From: an uncultured Actinomycetes bacterium
GTDB taxonomy: Bacteria > Actinomycetota > Acidimicrobiia > Acidimicrobiales > RAAP-2
Reading direction: 5' to 3'
Assembly (NCBI GenBank): GCA_903825895.1
Contig: CAIKCI010000008.1
Span: 1 to 64,000, forward strand
Length of the DNA: 64,000 nt
This document shows, piece by piece, positions 9,051-17,297 of the stretch. Below the pieces are notes generated by a model, which did no database searches, was not told where the DNA came from, and saw only the letters and a list, made by a program, of their open reading frames with translations. Every line of letters begins with the position of its first letter. Position 1 is the first letter of the stretch. Position numbers and translations under genes: made by a program.

Positions 9051-10265
9051 CTAGTCGCTGCCGGTGAGCTCAGGCAGGGCTTTACGAATGTTGCGCAGTG
9101 CTTGCGCGATGCGCTGTTCGTTTTCAATCAAGGCAAAGCGAACATGGCCATCTCCCCCGGGGCCAAATCCCACACCCGGTGAGGTTGCAACATCTGCTTC
9201 TTGCACAAGAAGCTTTGAGAAATCTAATGCACCCAAGTGGCGATATGGCTCGGGGATAGGCGCCCAGATGAACATCGATCCGCGCGGAGGCGTGATGTCC
9301 CAGCCGATGCGGTTCAGTCCGTCACATAAGGCATTGCGTCGGTCCTGATAGATCGCGCAGATTTCTTCCGGATAATTCGGTGCTTCGTTCATGGCCACAA
9401 TGGACGCAATCTGAATGGGCTGAAATGTTCCGTAGTCCAAGTAGCTCTTGAGTTTCGTCAATGCCGCCACAATTTCTGGGTTGCCAACAAGAAAGCCTGA
9501 ACGCCATCCGGCCATCGAAAATGACTTCGTGAGCGTATAGAGCTCAACCGCGCACTCCTTGGCGCCGGGAACTTGCAAGATTGAAGGAGGTACGTAGCCG
9601 TCAAAGCCAATATCGGCATAGGCGAAGTCGTGCACCACCACGACGTCGTGTTCAAGCGCGAACGCTACCAAGCGCTCCATGAATGCCAAATCAACGCAGG
9701 CCGTGGTCGGATTGTGCGGGAACGACGCCACGATAACCCGAGGCTTCGGCCAGGCTGAGTCCCACGCTTCGATGAGGCCTTCGAAGAACACATCGCCGAT
9801 CGAGCCTTCCTCGTCAACCGCGCTCGGGTCGATCATCTTGACTTGATGAACGCGTGCTCCGGCGAACAAGGGGGCATAGATGTGAATGGGATAGGACGGC
9901 GAAGGGACAATGGCCGAATCGTCAGGACCCAACAGCACCCACATCAAGTGACTCAGGCCTTCCTTGGCACCGATCGTTGCCACCACTTCGGTTTCGGGAT
10001 CAAGGTCAACGCCAAACTTTCGTGCGTAGAGATCGGCAACAGCCTGGCGGAGTTTGGGAATTCCCCGTGACGATGAATAGCGGTGGTTGCGAGAGTTACG
10101 CGCGGCTTCCGCAAGTTTCTCAACCGCTACCTCAGGGGAAGGAAGGTCGGGATTCCCAAAGCCCATGTCAATAACGTCGCGTCCTTCTCGTCGCGCTTGG
10201 AGTTTGAGACCGTCAATGGCGGCAAAAACATAGGGGGGCAAGTCGTTGATTCTGCGAAACTCCAT
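9051..10265 (-). CDS. alaC: Alanine-synthesising aminotransferase, AlaC type
   Basis: A PLP-dependent class I aminotransferase of 404 residues that transfers amino groups between glutamate and pyruvate or related keto acids. The sequence follows E. coli AlaC closely along its length: FRRINDLPPYVF at the start, YSSSRGIPKLRQA, ATIGAKEGLSHLMW, PSPSYPIHIY, FPHNPTTACVD, and the Schiff-base lysine in TLTKSFSMAGWRSGF. LL-diaminopimelate aminotransferase is the nearest alternative. The gene is probably leaderless, with TAAGTT 6 nt before the ATG, and shares no spacer with the convergent lactonase gene. Confidence 0.93.
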   Translation of the reverse strand: MEFRRINDLPPYVFAAIDGLKLQARREGRDVIDMGFGNPDLPSPEVAVEKLAEAARNSRNHRYSSSRGIPKLRQAVADLYARKFGVDLDPETEVVATIGAKEGLSHLMWVLLGPDDSAIVPSPSYPIHIYAPLFAGARVHQVKMIDPSAVDEEGSIGDVFFEGLIEAWDSAWPKPRVIVASFPHNPTTACVDLAFMERLVAFALEHDVVVVHDFAYADIGFDGYVPPSILQVPGAKECAVELYTLTKSFSMAGWRSGFLVGNPEIVAALTKLKSYLDYGTFQPIQIASIVAMNEAPNYPEEICAIYQDRRNALCDGLNRIGWDITPPRGSMFIWAPIPEPYRHLGALDFSKLLVQEADVATSPGVGFGPGGDGHVRFALIENEQRIAQALRNIRKALPELTGSD

Positions 10266-10303
10266 TGGATTAACTTAGCGGGAGGTTCCCAGGCTTCTGG
10301 TGG

Positions 10304-11011
10304 TTACCCCGTTGAACACTCGCCGAGGACGTCCAAGGGTGCAGGCCACCCCAGTACCGCCCACTGCGCACCTGCGTCATCGAGGGCGCCTAGGAGGCGT
10401 CGAACAGCCTCGTGATCACTGGGGTCAATCTTGGGGTCGCATTGACTCAGGGCCCCCGCCCATGTGACCGGCGTCACCTCACCCTGGCTTCGCAGAGCTT
10501 CTGGGCTTGCGCTCCAAAGATTGACTGGACAGGTCAAGGATGCCGCCAAGGCCAGGGTCGCAGAAGCTCCTCCCCCTATCCATGTCGCAAGGCCCATTGT
10601 TTGTAGTCGCTCGACGCAGGAGCCCAGATGCTCTCGGCGGACGTCTGCAGAAGCGAAGGGAATGCCATACGCCACATTCTCTGCTTGCGACAAGCGGTCA
10701 CCGGTACCCACAGCAGCAATAACCCGACCGTTCGCCACCGTCTTGAGCGTGGCGAACTGGCGCACCAACACGTCGTCGCTGGCTAAGCCGATACGGGCCA
10801 CGAGTGGGCCGACCCAAAGATCTGGATGTTCGTGCGCGATGCTGGCCAAGAACGGGAACGGAGCGATGGCTGGTCGCTCAGGGTTCCCCATCGGCCACAA
10901 ATGGTCATAGGCGAAGACGCCGTCAACGCCCAACGCGGCGGCTTGTCGCGCCACGTCTCGCGCCAAGGATGGGTCATCTCGAAAGGTTGGCAGGACGATA
11001 CCGGTCTTCAT
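10304..11011 (-). CDS. LLM-class (luciferase-like) oxidoreductase, short form
   Basis: A 235-residue TIM-barrel protein of the luciferase-like monooxygenase superfamily, probably using F420 or a flavin. The N-terminus GIVLPTFRDDPSLARDVARQAAALGVDGVFAYDHLWP is typical, followed by the LVRQFATLKTVANGRVIAAVGTGD core. It is shorter than the usual 290-340 residues because the late barrel is reduced. The start overlaps the upstream ROK kinase stop by 4 nt (ATGA), so it is translationally coupled and belongs to the pimB operon. The substrate is unknown. Confidence 0.8.
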   Translation of the reverse strand: MKTGIVLPTFRDDPSLARDVARQAAALGVDGVFAYDHLWPMGNPERPAIAPFPFLASIAHEHPDLWVGPLVARIGLASDDVLVRQFATLKTVANGRVIAAVGTGDRLSQAENVAYGIPFASADVRREHLGSCVERLQTMGLATWIGGGASATLALAASLTCPVNLWSASPEALRSQGEVTPVTWAGALSQCDPKIDPSDHEAVRRLLGALDDAGAQWAVLGWPAPLDVLGECSTG

Positions 11012-11967
11012 GACGACCTTCGAGCCATGAGCGATGCGCCAATCGCTCCGGAGCGCTCGCCAAAGTCAGCAATGCGAAGCGAGACGCTTTCGTGGATGGT
11101 CCCACCTTCGAGGATCGTGGGCAACAGTGCGACCACTCGAGGAATCACCTCATCGGCGAGGTCGGTCAATCCCCCGCCCAGAATGATGACGCCGGGGTCG
11201 CCCATGGCAACAATGAATCCAAGTCCTCGAGCCAACCACAAACTCAACTCGTCGAGGATCCCTTTGGCGACCAGGTCACCACGTTGTGCCAGCACCTTCA
11301 CCGTCTGCCCGATGCCCTCGCCGGGATCGCTGTCAATCGTCAAGGTTTCCCGATCAACGGCTTCTTGGACGAGTCGTTCAAGCGCTGTTCCCGAGACGTA
11401 ACGCTCCCAGCATCCGCGTCCCCCACAAGGACAGGACAATCCGTCAGGGTCAACCTTCATGTGGCCGAGTTCCCCGGCGTAGCCGTGAGCTCCCAGGATT
11501 AATTCCCCGTCCCGGACCCAGCCCGCACCGATTCCGGTGCCGAGGGTGAGCATGAGCACATCGCTCCAGTCTTTTCCTGCTCCCACCAGGGCTTCACACA
11601 GCGCTGCGCAGTTTGCATCGTTCCCGACCGAGACCGCCACTCCTCCGAGTCGTTCGCTGAGTCGGGCGCGCACGTCAACCCCATCGAGAGCGTGGAGGTG
11701 TGGGGAGAAGCGCATGACCCCGTCAAGGGTCACCATCCCCGGGAGGCCTATCCCAACAGGAATCGTTCCCACTTCCTGCTTGCCCAGTTCATGAAGAGAA
11801 CGGACAAATTCTTCGAGCACGTCCAGGGCTTCTTCACGGTCCAACTCAGTCGGAGTGGCCGCCCGCCCTTGATCGATCACCGCGCACGATTCATCAACAA
11901 CGCAACCCAGCATCTTGGTGCCACCGATATCGATTCCTATCGCCAACCCCTCGGGGTTGGGTTTCAC
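11008..11967 (-). CDS. ROK-family glucokinase
   Basis: Phosphorylates glucose with ATP. The 319-residue protein has the ROK phosphate motif IGIDIGGTKMLG and the glucose-binding segments GIGLPGMV and VGNDANCAA. It also has TLGTGIGAGW, the HMKVDPDGLSCPCGGRGCWERYVS zinc motif (three cysteines and a histidine) and a C-terminal IILGGGLTD. It is close to the GlkA type of actinobacteria. The start is GTG, overlapping the upstream SRPBCC stop. A ROK glucokinase next to SRPBCC and PimB genes is a recurrent actinobacterial arrangement. Confidence 0.9.
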   Translation of the reverse strand: MKPNPEGLAIGIDIGGTKMLGCVVDESCAVIDQGRAATPTELDREEALDVLEEFVRSLHELGKQEVGTIPVGIGLPGMVTLDGVMRFSPHLHALDGVDVRARLSERLGGVAVSVGNDANCAALCEALVGAGKDWSDVLMLTLGTGIGAGWVRDGELILGAHGYAGELGHMKVDPDGLSCPCGGRGCWERYVSGTALERLVQEAVDRETLTIDSDPGEGIGQTVKVLAQRGDLVAKGILDELSLWLARGLGFIVAMGDPGVIILGGGLTDLADEVIPRVVALLPTILEGGTIHESVSLRIADFGERSGAIGASLMARRSS

Positions 11968-12404
11968 GACAGTGACTCCGCCCTCGCCTTGAGTTCACGC
12001 AACGCCGTCGATTGAATTCGATTTTGTGCTCGGGACTTCACGAAACCAGGAATGGGGACGCTCAGCGAGACTTCGAGCGAGTAGGTCACGAGCACTCCGT
12101 GATCCGTCGCTTCGAAGAGATAGCGCCCATCGAGTTGGTCCGTGAGATCCCCGGCAACTTGAACCCAAGACAAGGCCTTGGGCGCTTCGGAGTAGTCATA
12201 GCGAAGGGCGTAGGTCGTCGATCGCCCAAACGCAGCAGCGCGGAAGGTCACGGTCTCGGCTCGGCCAAGACCATCGCGCTCGTCGACGGTGATTGCCTTG
12301 ATGTCCGCCGCCCAGGTTGGGTAGTGCTCGATGTCGGCTGCCACGTCGAAGACAAACGAGGGTGACGCGTTGATCTCAATACTCTCTGTCGTAGATTCAG
12401 ACAT
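11964..12404 (-). CDS. SRPBCC/START-like lipid-binding domain protein
   Basis: A 146-residue single-domain protein of the polyketide cyclase/START-like superfamily. It has the usual opening of a strand followed by SPSFVFDVAADIEHYPTWAADIKA, then an antiparallel sheet and a long C-terminal helix (FVKSRAQNRIQSTALRELKARAE). The fold binds hydrophobic ligands. The ATG at 12404 is preferred because GGAGGGAG lies about 8 nt upstream; an upstream in-frame start would overlap pimB further. It sits between pimB and the ROK kinase, which suggests a role linked to envelope lipids, though this is inference. Confidence 0.85.
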   Translation of the reverse strand: MSESTTESIEINASPSFVFDVAADIEHYPTWAADIKAITVDERDGLGRAETVTFRAAAFGRSTTYALRYDYSEAPKALSWVQVAGDLTDQLDGRYLFEATDHGVLVTYSLEVSLSVPIPGFVKSRAQNRIQSTALRELKARAESLS

Positions 12405-13578
12405 CGCTCGGACTCCCTCCCTCATGTTGTGGCCAACCTGACGCCAGCGCTTCACTCAGCCTATTGGCGAGCACGTCATAATCAAAGGATGCCACCGCTC
12501 GAAGACGAGCAGCCCCCCCGAGTGCAGTCCTTCTTGCTGGGTCCTGGGCCAGGGCCATAATTTCTCGCGCTAATTGCTCGGGGTCTCGCGCGTTGTCGAG
12601 CACGACCCCGGTCTCACCATCAATGACAGCATCGGCTGAGCCACCACTTTTACCAGCAATTTGTGGAATCCCCACAGCCGCCGCTTCCAAAAAGACAATC
12701 CCAAACCCCTCTTCTTCCAATCCACCCCAGCGTGAGCGACATGCCATGACGAACAGATCACTCGCCCCAAGGAGACCGGGCAACACCTCGTCCTCCACCC
12801 GACCCACCATCGTCACCGGAGCGTTGGAGCGAGAAATCAACTTCGCCAGCGACGCCTCTTCCCGACCGGTTCCCCCGATCAGGACCTTCAGCGAGGGAAC
12901 GGCTCGGGCAGCCAACACGCTGGCCTGAATCAGCGTCTCCATCCCTTTGCGAGGAACGAGGCGGCTCACACTCGTCACGACAAATGCATCATCGGCGATT
13001 CCCAATCCGTGTCGCAGCTCAAGACGTTCACGTAGCGCAAGGGGGACGAAGCGCTTCGTGTCGACGCCCGGAGGAATCTCCAAGATTGCCGGTTCTCTGC
13101 GAAGGCCAAGGCGTTCAACTTGATGTCGGGGATAGGGCCCTGCGGCGATCACCCCAGCGCAGTGGCTCATCGTGCGGTTCAGTTCGCCTTTGGCGAACGG
13201 TAAGCGTCTCGGAATCGTCAACTCAGCGCCATGAACAATCGTCACGCCTGGCCGATCGATATGGCGCAGCACTCTGCCGAGAGGAAACGCTGGGTCCACA
13301 ATGACGACGTCGGGATCGACGCGCGCAACAATTTCTTCGATCGCTCGACGATTCTTCTTTGTTGGGAAAAATAACGTCGACCTCGGAATTCGCTCGATGC
13401 TAAAACCAGTGGCGCGTTGTGCTTCATCGAAGCGTTGCGCATTCGGATCTGAGGAGGCCGTGAGGACGTGAACGGTGCTCGGATCTAATCGCTTCCAGAG
13501 TTCCCACAAATAATTCTGGATTCCTCCGATTTTTGGAGGGAAGTCGTTGGTTACCAAGAGGTGCCGACCGGAACTCAC
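12397..13578 (-). CDS. pimB: GT4 glycosyltransferase, PimB-like mannosyltransferase
   Basis: Probably adds mannose to phosphatidylinositol mannosides or a related glycolipid at the inner membrane face. The 393-residue GT-B protein begins LLVTNDFPPKIGGIQNYLW, as PimB' does. It has HGAE in the middle, the GPYPRHQVERLGL linker, the donor-site SVSRLVPRKGMETLI, and the catalytic EEEGFGIVFLEAAA motif (EX7E). The start is GTG. It follows two small zinc/CxxC genes and overlaps the SRPBCC gene by 8 nt. The exact acceptor lipid cannot be read from sequence; MgtA-like glucuronyl-lipid mannosylation is an alternative. Confidence 0.85.
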   Translation of the reverse strand: MSSGRHLLVTNDFPPKIGGIQNYLWELWKRLDPSTVHVLTASSDPNAQRFDEAQRATGFSIERIPRSTLFFPTKKNRRAIEEIVARVDPDVVIVDPAFPLGRVLRHIDRPGVTIVHGAELTIPRRLPFAKGELNRTMSHCAGVIAAGPYPRHQVERLGLRREPAILEIPPGVDTKRFVPLALRERLELRHGLGIADDAFVVTSVSRLVPRKGMETLIQASVLAARAVPSLKVLIGGTGREEASLAKLISRSNAPVTMVGRVEDEVLPGLLGASDLFVMACRSRWGGLEEEGFGIVFLEAAAVGIPQIAGKSGGSADAVIDGETGVVLDNARDPEQLAREIMALAQDPARRTALGGAARLRAVASFDYDVLANRLSEALASGWPQHEGGSPSDV

Positions 13579-13587
13579 GCGAGTGGC

Positions 13588-13806
13588 CTATCGCGAGGTG
13601 CCTCCATCGGCGGTGCGTTCGTAGCGAAGCGGTGGCACAAGACCAGCTTTCCCGAGCATGCGGACCGCTCGGGCTTCTGCCACATCGATGATGATGGCGT
13701 CCTCGGGTTCTCGACCCAAAATGAAGGTGACAACGCAGTCTTTACACGCGTCAAGTTCTTTTCCCCGACACCCTTGGCAGTCAACCGTAACGCTGGTATC
13801 CATAGC
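13588..13806 (-). CDS. Small CxxC protein of the pimB operon
   Basis: A 72-residue protein whose N-terminal third carries two CxxC pairs (DCQGCRGKELDACKDCVVTF), suggesting a zinc site or a redox pair. The rest (IIIDVAEARAVRMLGKAGLVPPLRY) is a short helical tail. The ATG at 13806 is preceded by GAGAGGATGAGG. The frame stays open upstream but reads through low-quality arginine-rich sequence overlapping the neighbouring gene. I do not recognise a named family. It lies 9 nt upstream of pimB and so is almost certainly co-transcribed. Confidence 0.72.
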   Translation of the reverse strand, partial: AMDTSVTVDCQGCRGKELDACKDCVVTFILGREPEDAIIIDVAEARAVRMLGKAGLVPPLRYERTADGGTSR

Positions 13807-13885
13807 CTCATCCTCTCTTTCGACGGCGCACGCCACGTGGTCGTCTTCGACCAACGCATCGTGACATCGAGGTGTAACAGCGCCA

Positions 13886-14428
13886 TCACGAGTTCGGATT
13901 CTCAAGCGAGAGGCGAACGGATTCCAGGCGGACTTCGCCCTGTTTTGCCTCCTGAACTGCATTTTTGATGGAGTCGACCCCCCAAGCAACGCCCTCCGTG
14001 GCAACGCTCGATTTAGCTGGGTCAATAAAAGTGAAAAATGGTGGACCGCTCACCCCATAATCATCGAATGCTTGAGGTGACACCACACAACGAATCGTGC
14101 CAAGGCGCGCGAGGAGTTCCTCCTCTTCGCCTTCGTTCAGGGTCTTGACCACCACCACGATCTCTTCATCAGCGCTCACCCCAAAATCGTTGTGGTCCGA
14201 GAGAGCCGCAAAGAGATCGTCACAACCCTGGCAACGCAGCGAAAGGAATAACAGCAAGGTTCCAATTGTGGTCGTGTCGAGTGCGATCACGCACTCCTTC
14301 CCGGTCAGGTCGGCACCTTCGATGGCGCGCCGCGGAATCGGCGACGCGCCGCGCTCAATCGGGATAGGAACGACGGTGTCCAGTACCCGCTGCGCTTCGT
14401 CGCGAGAGAGGCGCTGGCGCTGGTCCAT
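13886..14428 (-). CDS. Thioredoxin-fold-like hypothetical protein
   Basis: A 180-residue protein of no named family that I can recognise. The core reads GTLLLFLSLRCQGCDDLFAALSD, a strand followed by a CxxC at a helix start, as in thioredoxins. Later VSGPPFFTFIDP gives a cis-proline-like strand and TEGVAWGVDSI a TlpA/MauD-like turn. No signal peptide is present, so it should be cytoplasmic. It is 5 nt downstream of a zinc-ribbon gene and upstream of a CxxC gene and pimB. A redox role in this operon is plausible but not shown. Confidence 0.65.
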   Translation of the reverse strand: MDQRQRLSRDEAQRVLDTVVPIPIERGASPIPRRAIEGADLTGKECVIALDTTTIGTLLLFLSLRCQGCDDLFAALSDHNDFGVSADEEIVVVVKTLNEGEEEELLARLGTIRCVVSPQAFDDYGVSGPPFFTFIDPAKSSVATEGVAWGVDSIKNAVQEAKQGEVRLESVRLSLENPNS

Positions 14429-14433
14429 GTCGA

Positions 14434-14676
14434 TCAGTCCTGCGGAGACTGATCGTTACCGGTGGCGAGCGCTTTATCGATCACTTCGACGTTCTTCCCG
14501 TGGCCGCACCAGCGACACGACACGGAATCAACGTGGGAGGAGAGGACGTCGACATTGTCAACGGTCACGTCGCCACCCACACTGAAGTGATGGAATTCTT
14601 TGATCGTCGAGGTGACCACCACGTCGAAGCGGGTGATGTTTCCACAGGCGGTACAGCGATAGTGAGGTCGTTCCAC
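14434..14676 (-). CDS. Zinc-ribbon protein, first gene of the pimB operon
   Basis: An 80-residue protein with an N-terminal CTACGN and a C-terminal CRWCGHG, together a four-cysteine zinc ribbon. Between them is a small beta-rich segment (RFDVVVTSTIKEFHHFSVGG). Similar short proteins occur next to pimB in related actinobacteria, from memory of the group. The start is GTG with TACCCT 7 nt upstream and no Shine-Dalgarno sequence, so the operon probably begins as a leaderless transcript here. Function is unknown. Confidence 0.72.
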   Translation of the reverse strand: MERPHYRCTACGNITRFDVVVTSTIKEFHHFSVGGDVTVDNVDVLSSHVDSVSCRWCGHGKNVEVIDKALATGNDQSPQD

Positions 14677-14708
14677 ACCCCTGAGGGTAGTAGGCCGCGA
14701 TCGAAGTG

Positions 14709-15419
14709 TCAGATTCCCTCAGTGAGTTGGCGTCTGCGCTCTTCGGCCTCTTGTCTCGACAACACACCAGACGCTTCGAGGCCATCCAATTCGTCAAGGC
14801 GAGCGAACAGCGAGGCTGCGTGCGTGCTACTCACCGCTGGCGTCCCTGCGGGAGGAGTCGGGTCATCCTCGTAGACCACGGTCACCTGAGGCCCTGGAGG
14901 TGGACGTCGCACGCCCTCGGCACCTTCGTCGGCTCCTTCGAAGGCACCACCGGACATCTGGCGCAAGATAAGTCGTTGGAATGCTTCAGGTCGCCGGAGT
15001 CGATCGATGAAAAGCGGTGGCCCGTCCTCAATGTCGAGGATCACGCTGCCTCGCCCGGCAAGCCGCTCAAAAAAGCGGCGATCAAGGTGCACCTCAAGGA
15101 TGCGCTCGAGGCGCACCTGCTCGCTCGTTGTGCCAAACGAGCCAGTGGTGACCACAACGCGCTGCGTCGTCAGCGCAATCCTTCGGCTTCGCCAACGGAA
15201 ATAGCCAGTGAAAAAAACCACCATCCCCACCGCCCCGAGCGCAATGGCAGCGATCTGGCGGCCCAGAAGAGGAAGAGTGTGACCGAAGGCAATCACGGCT
15301 CCAGCGCCCAAACCACAGAGCAGCAAAAAAAACAGTGGGAAGGTCAGCGCCCCCTTGTGCGAACGGACCTCTACCACGATCTCTTCGTCGCGTCCCAAGT
15401 CTTTTCGCGCTAATCCCAT
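14709..15419 (-). CDS. Membrane PH-like (bPH2) protein with C-terminal SHOCT
   Basis: A 236-residue protein. Two transmembrane helices at residues 25-65 are followed by a bacterial PH-like domain (RRIALTTQRVVVTTGSFGTTSEQVRLERILEVHL). A proline-rich acidic linker comes next, and then a SHOCT module at the end (LDELDGLEASGVLSRQEAEERRRQL). Such proteins are thought to sit at the membrane face, but their roles are unknown. The ATG at 15419 is chosen because TAGCCT lies 6 nt upstream, the leaderless pattern seen elsewhere here; a GTG one codon earlier is the alternative. Confidence 0.8.
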   Translation of the reverse strand: MGLARKDLGRDEEIVVEVRSHKGALTFPLFFLLLCGLGAGAVIAFGHTLPLLGRQIAAIALGAVGMVVFFTGYFRWRSRRIALTTQRVVVTTGSFGTTSEQVRLERILEVHLDRRFFERLAGRGSVILDIEDGPPLFIDRLRRPEAFQRLILRQMSGGAFEGADEGAEGVRRPPPGPQVTVVYEDDPTPPAGTPAVSSTHAASLFARLDELDGLEASGVLSRQEAEERRRQLTEGI

Positions 15420-15516
15420 CACAAAAGGCTACTTGCGGCCCCCTCGCTAAGGCGGTTCATCACCATCCACCCTTCCGTTGTGGCCATGGTCGTAATGTGA
15501 CGGCATCGTTACGACG

Positions 15517-17244
15517 TTGCTTCGACTCTTTGGCGCCATCCTCGCGTTGATGACGCTGGTCCTCGGGTTGTCCTGTGGCGCGCTCAGCCCCCTCGCTGGA
15601 GCCAGTGATCCAGTCACCTGCACTGCCGGCAATCCTCCCGCACCGTACAAAGGCTTCTGCGCAAATTACAACGGCTACAACACGTGGTACGGCTCGTACG
15701 GTTTGGGATTCCCCTCCGCCGCGGGCTGGGTGTTCTGTGCGACAAATCCTGTCGGGGGCAGCGGGGACTACCCCTACCCCAGCTATGCCTATCAGCCTTC
15801 GTCGGCCCCGCTCGGAGCCAACGCCACCGCGTTCGGAGCGTTGGGTTTCGCCTTTTCCCAAGCGAGTGCCTCGGGTGTCTGGGATGGGACCATACAGTTC
15901 ACAGCCAACGAAGCGGCTGCCGCCGGGAAACTTCTCTACGACCATCTGGTTTGGGGTACTGCAGTGCCCGCGATGGATCCGGGGGTGACCGCTGCGTATG
16001 TGCTCATGTCGTCGTGGAACGATGCTGCGCCCCTCGCCACGACAGCTCCGGTCGCTTCACTTTCCCTCTCGCCACCAACAACCACGTCCCCATTTCTCTC
16101 AACGGCGTCGATCTCGCTGTCATTCGCTCAAACGAGTGTCGGCGTCCCCAATGTCACCGTCGTGTTAGCGGCGACGAATGGAACGTTCGCCAATGGCACG
16201 GCGGTAACGCAAGCGGCGACGAACGCTTCGGGCAACGTTGCTGTTGGTGTTACCGCAAATGGTAACGGGCCATTAAGCGTGACGGTCGTCGCCGGCGTCG
16301 GTCAGCCAGGGTTAAATTTTTGGCACCCTACGCAGAACGATCTTGCCGCCCAGATCGCCGTTGCGGCAGCCGCTCCACTTCAGACCTCAGCATCCGACAG
16401 CGTTGCCGTGATGACGAACCTCTATGTACAAAAAGATAATGCAACAGAGCCCGGCCAAGGAGTCCCGAACGCTACCTATACCCTCTTTGCTCAAGGAACA
16501 TCTCCCGCCAATGCACCAACGCCACCGCCGAACACGGTGGTGCCCAGCGGATCGACATGGTGGGCGTCGGGGACAACGGATAGCCAGGGCCATCTCGCAT
16601 TTTCAATTCCTGCGGGGTACTCGTGGTGTGTGCAAGAGGTCTCGGCCCCCCCAGAGTATGTCGTCGATCCCGCACTGGTCTGCACGGGGGTGATTACCAC
16701 CAGCTCGATCGATCCTGTTCGCACTGTCGCCGTTGCAGAAGCGGTGGCGCCGGTTACGGTGACCGCATTGAAGTACAACGCGTCATCCCCTGGAGTCGTC
16801 ATTCCCGACGCTACTTATGCGCTCTTCGTCGTGGGGCCGTTCCCCGAGGGTTTCCTTCCTCCCGAGGTCCCCGATGGCGTCACCGTTCCCGACGGCATGG
16901 AACTCTTTGCCACGGGAACGACCGACGCACAAGGCCAACTCATCTTTACGGTCCCGTCCGGTCATGAGTGGTGTCTTCAAGAGCTGATCGTGCCCGCTGG
17001 TTATGTTCTTGACCCAGGACTCCACTGCACGGGTCTGCTCACGACGTCGAGTCCTCCTGACGCCACAAGCGTTGCGCTGCCTGAAGTCCCCATCGAGCCG
17101 CCCCCGCTTGAGCCGACCGCCGCCCACCTTGCGGCAACGGGTTCACCAAATCTTCTGGGGCCCGGCGTCTCCTTGGTCTTGGTGGGATTGATCATCCTCG
17201 AGTGGCGACGAAGCGCTCGAGGATATCGGCGAACTGCCGGCTAA
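15517..17244 (+). CDS. Secreted, sortase-anchored surface protein with SpaA-like domains
   Basis: A 575-residue extracellular protein. It has a signal peptide (residues 1-29), then a cysteine-containing aromatic domain (GYNTWYGSYGLGFPSAAGW). A Thr/Ser/Ala-rich Ig-like region follows, with two SpaA-like prealbumin-fold domains at about 298-400 and 412-515. The C-terminus has LAATG (538-542), a hydrophobic helix and RRSARGYRR, a complete cell-wall sorting signal of the LAxTG kind used by class E sortases. Each SpaA-like domain keeps the Lys and the E of QEV/QEL. Each also has a Cys pair (371/389 and 486/504) that may form a disulfide. The only in-frame start downstream of a stop is TTG at 15517. 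It probably acts as an adhesin. Confidence 0.82.
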   Translation: MLRLFGAILALMTLVLGLSCGALSPLAGASDPVTCTAGNPPAPYKGFCANYNGYNTWYGSYGLGFPSAAGWVFCATNPVGGSGDYPYPSYAYQPSSAPLGANATAFGALGFAFSQASASGVWDGTIQFTANEAAAAGKLLYDHLVWGTAVPAMDPGVTAAYVLMSSWNDAAPLATTAPVASLSLSPPTTTSPFLSTASISLSFAQTSVGVPNVTVVLAATNGTFANGTAVTQAATNASGNVAVGVTANGNGPLSVTVVAGVGQPGLNFWHPTQNDLAAQIAVAAAAPLQTSASDSVAVMTNLYVQKDNATEPGQGVPNATYTLFAQGTSPANAPTPPPNTVVPSGSTWWASGTTDSQGHLAFSIPAGYSWCVQEVSAPPEYVVDPALVCTGVITTSSIDPVRTVAVAEAVAPVTVTALKYNASSPGVVIPDATYALFVVGPFPEGFLPPEVPDGVTVPDGMELFATGTTDAQGQLIFTVPSGHEWCLQELIVPAGYVLDPGLHCTGLLTTSSPPDATSVALPEVPIEPPPLEPTAAHLAATGSPNLLGPGVSLVLVGLIILEWRRSARGYRRTAG

Positions 17245-17297
17245 CTCGCAAGCTCTTTTCTCTCACTAGGGTTTACACGAACGACCAAGGAGCACTC

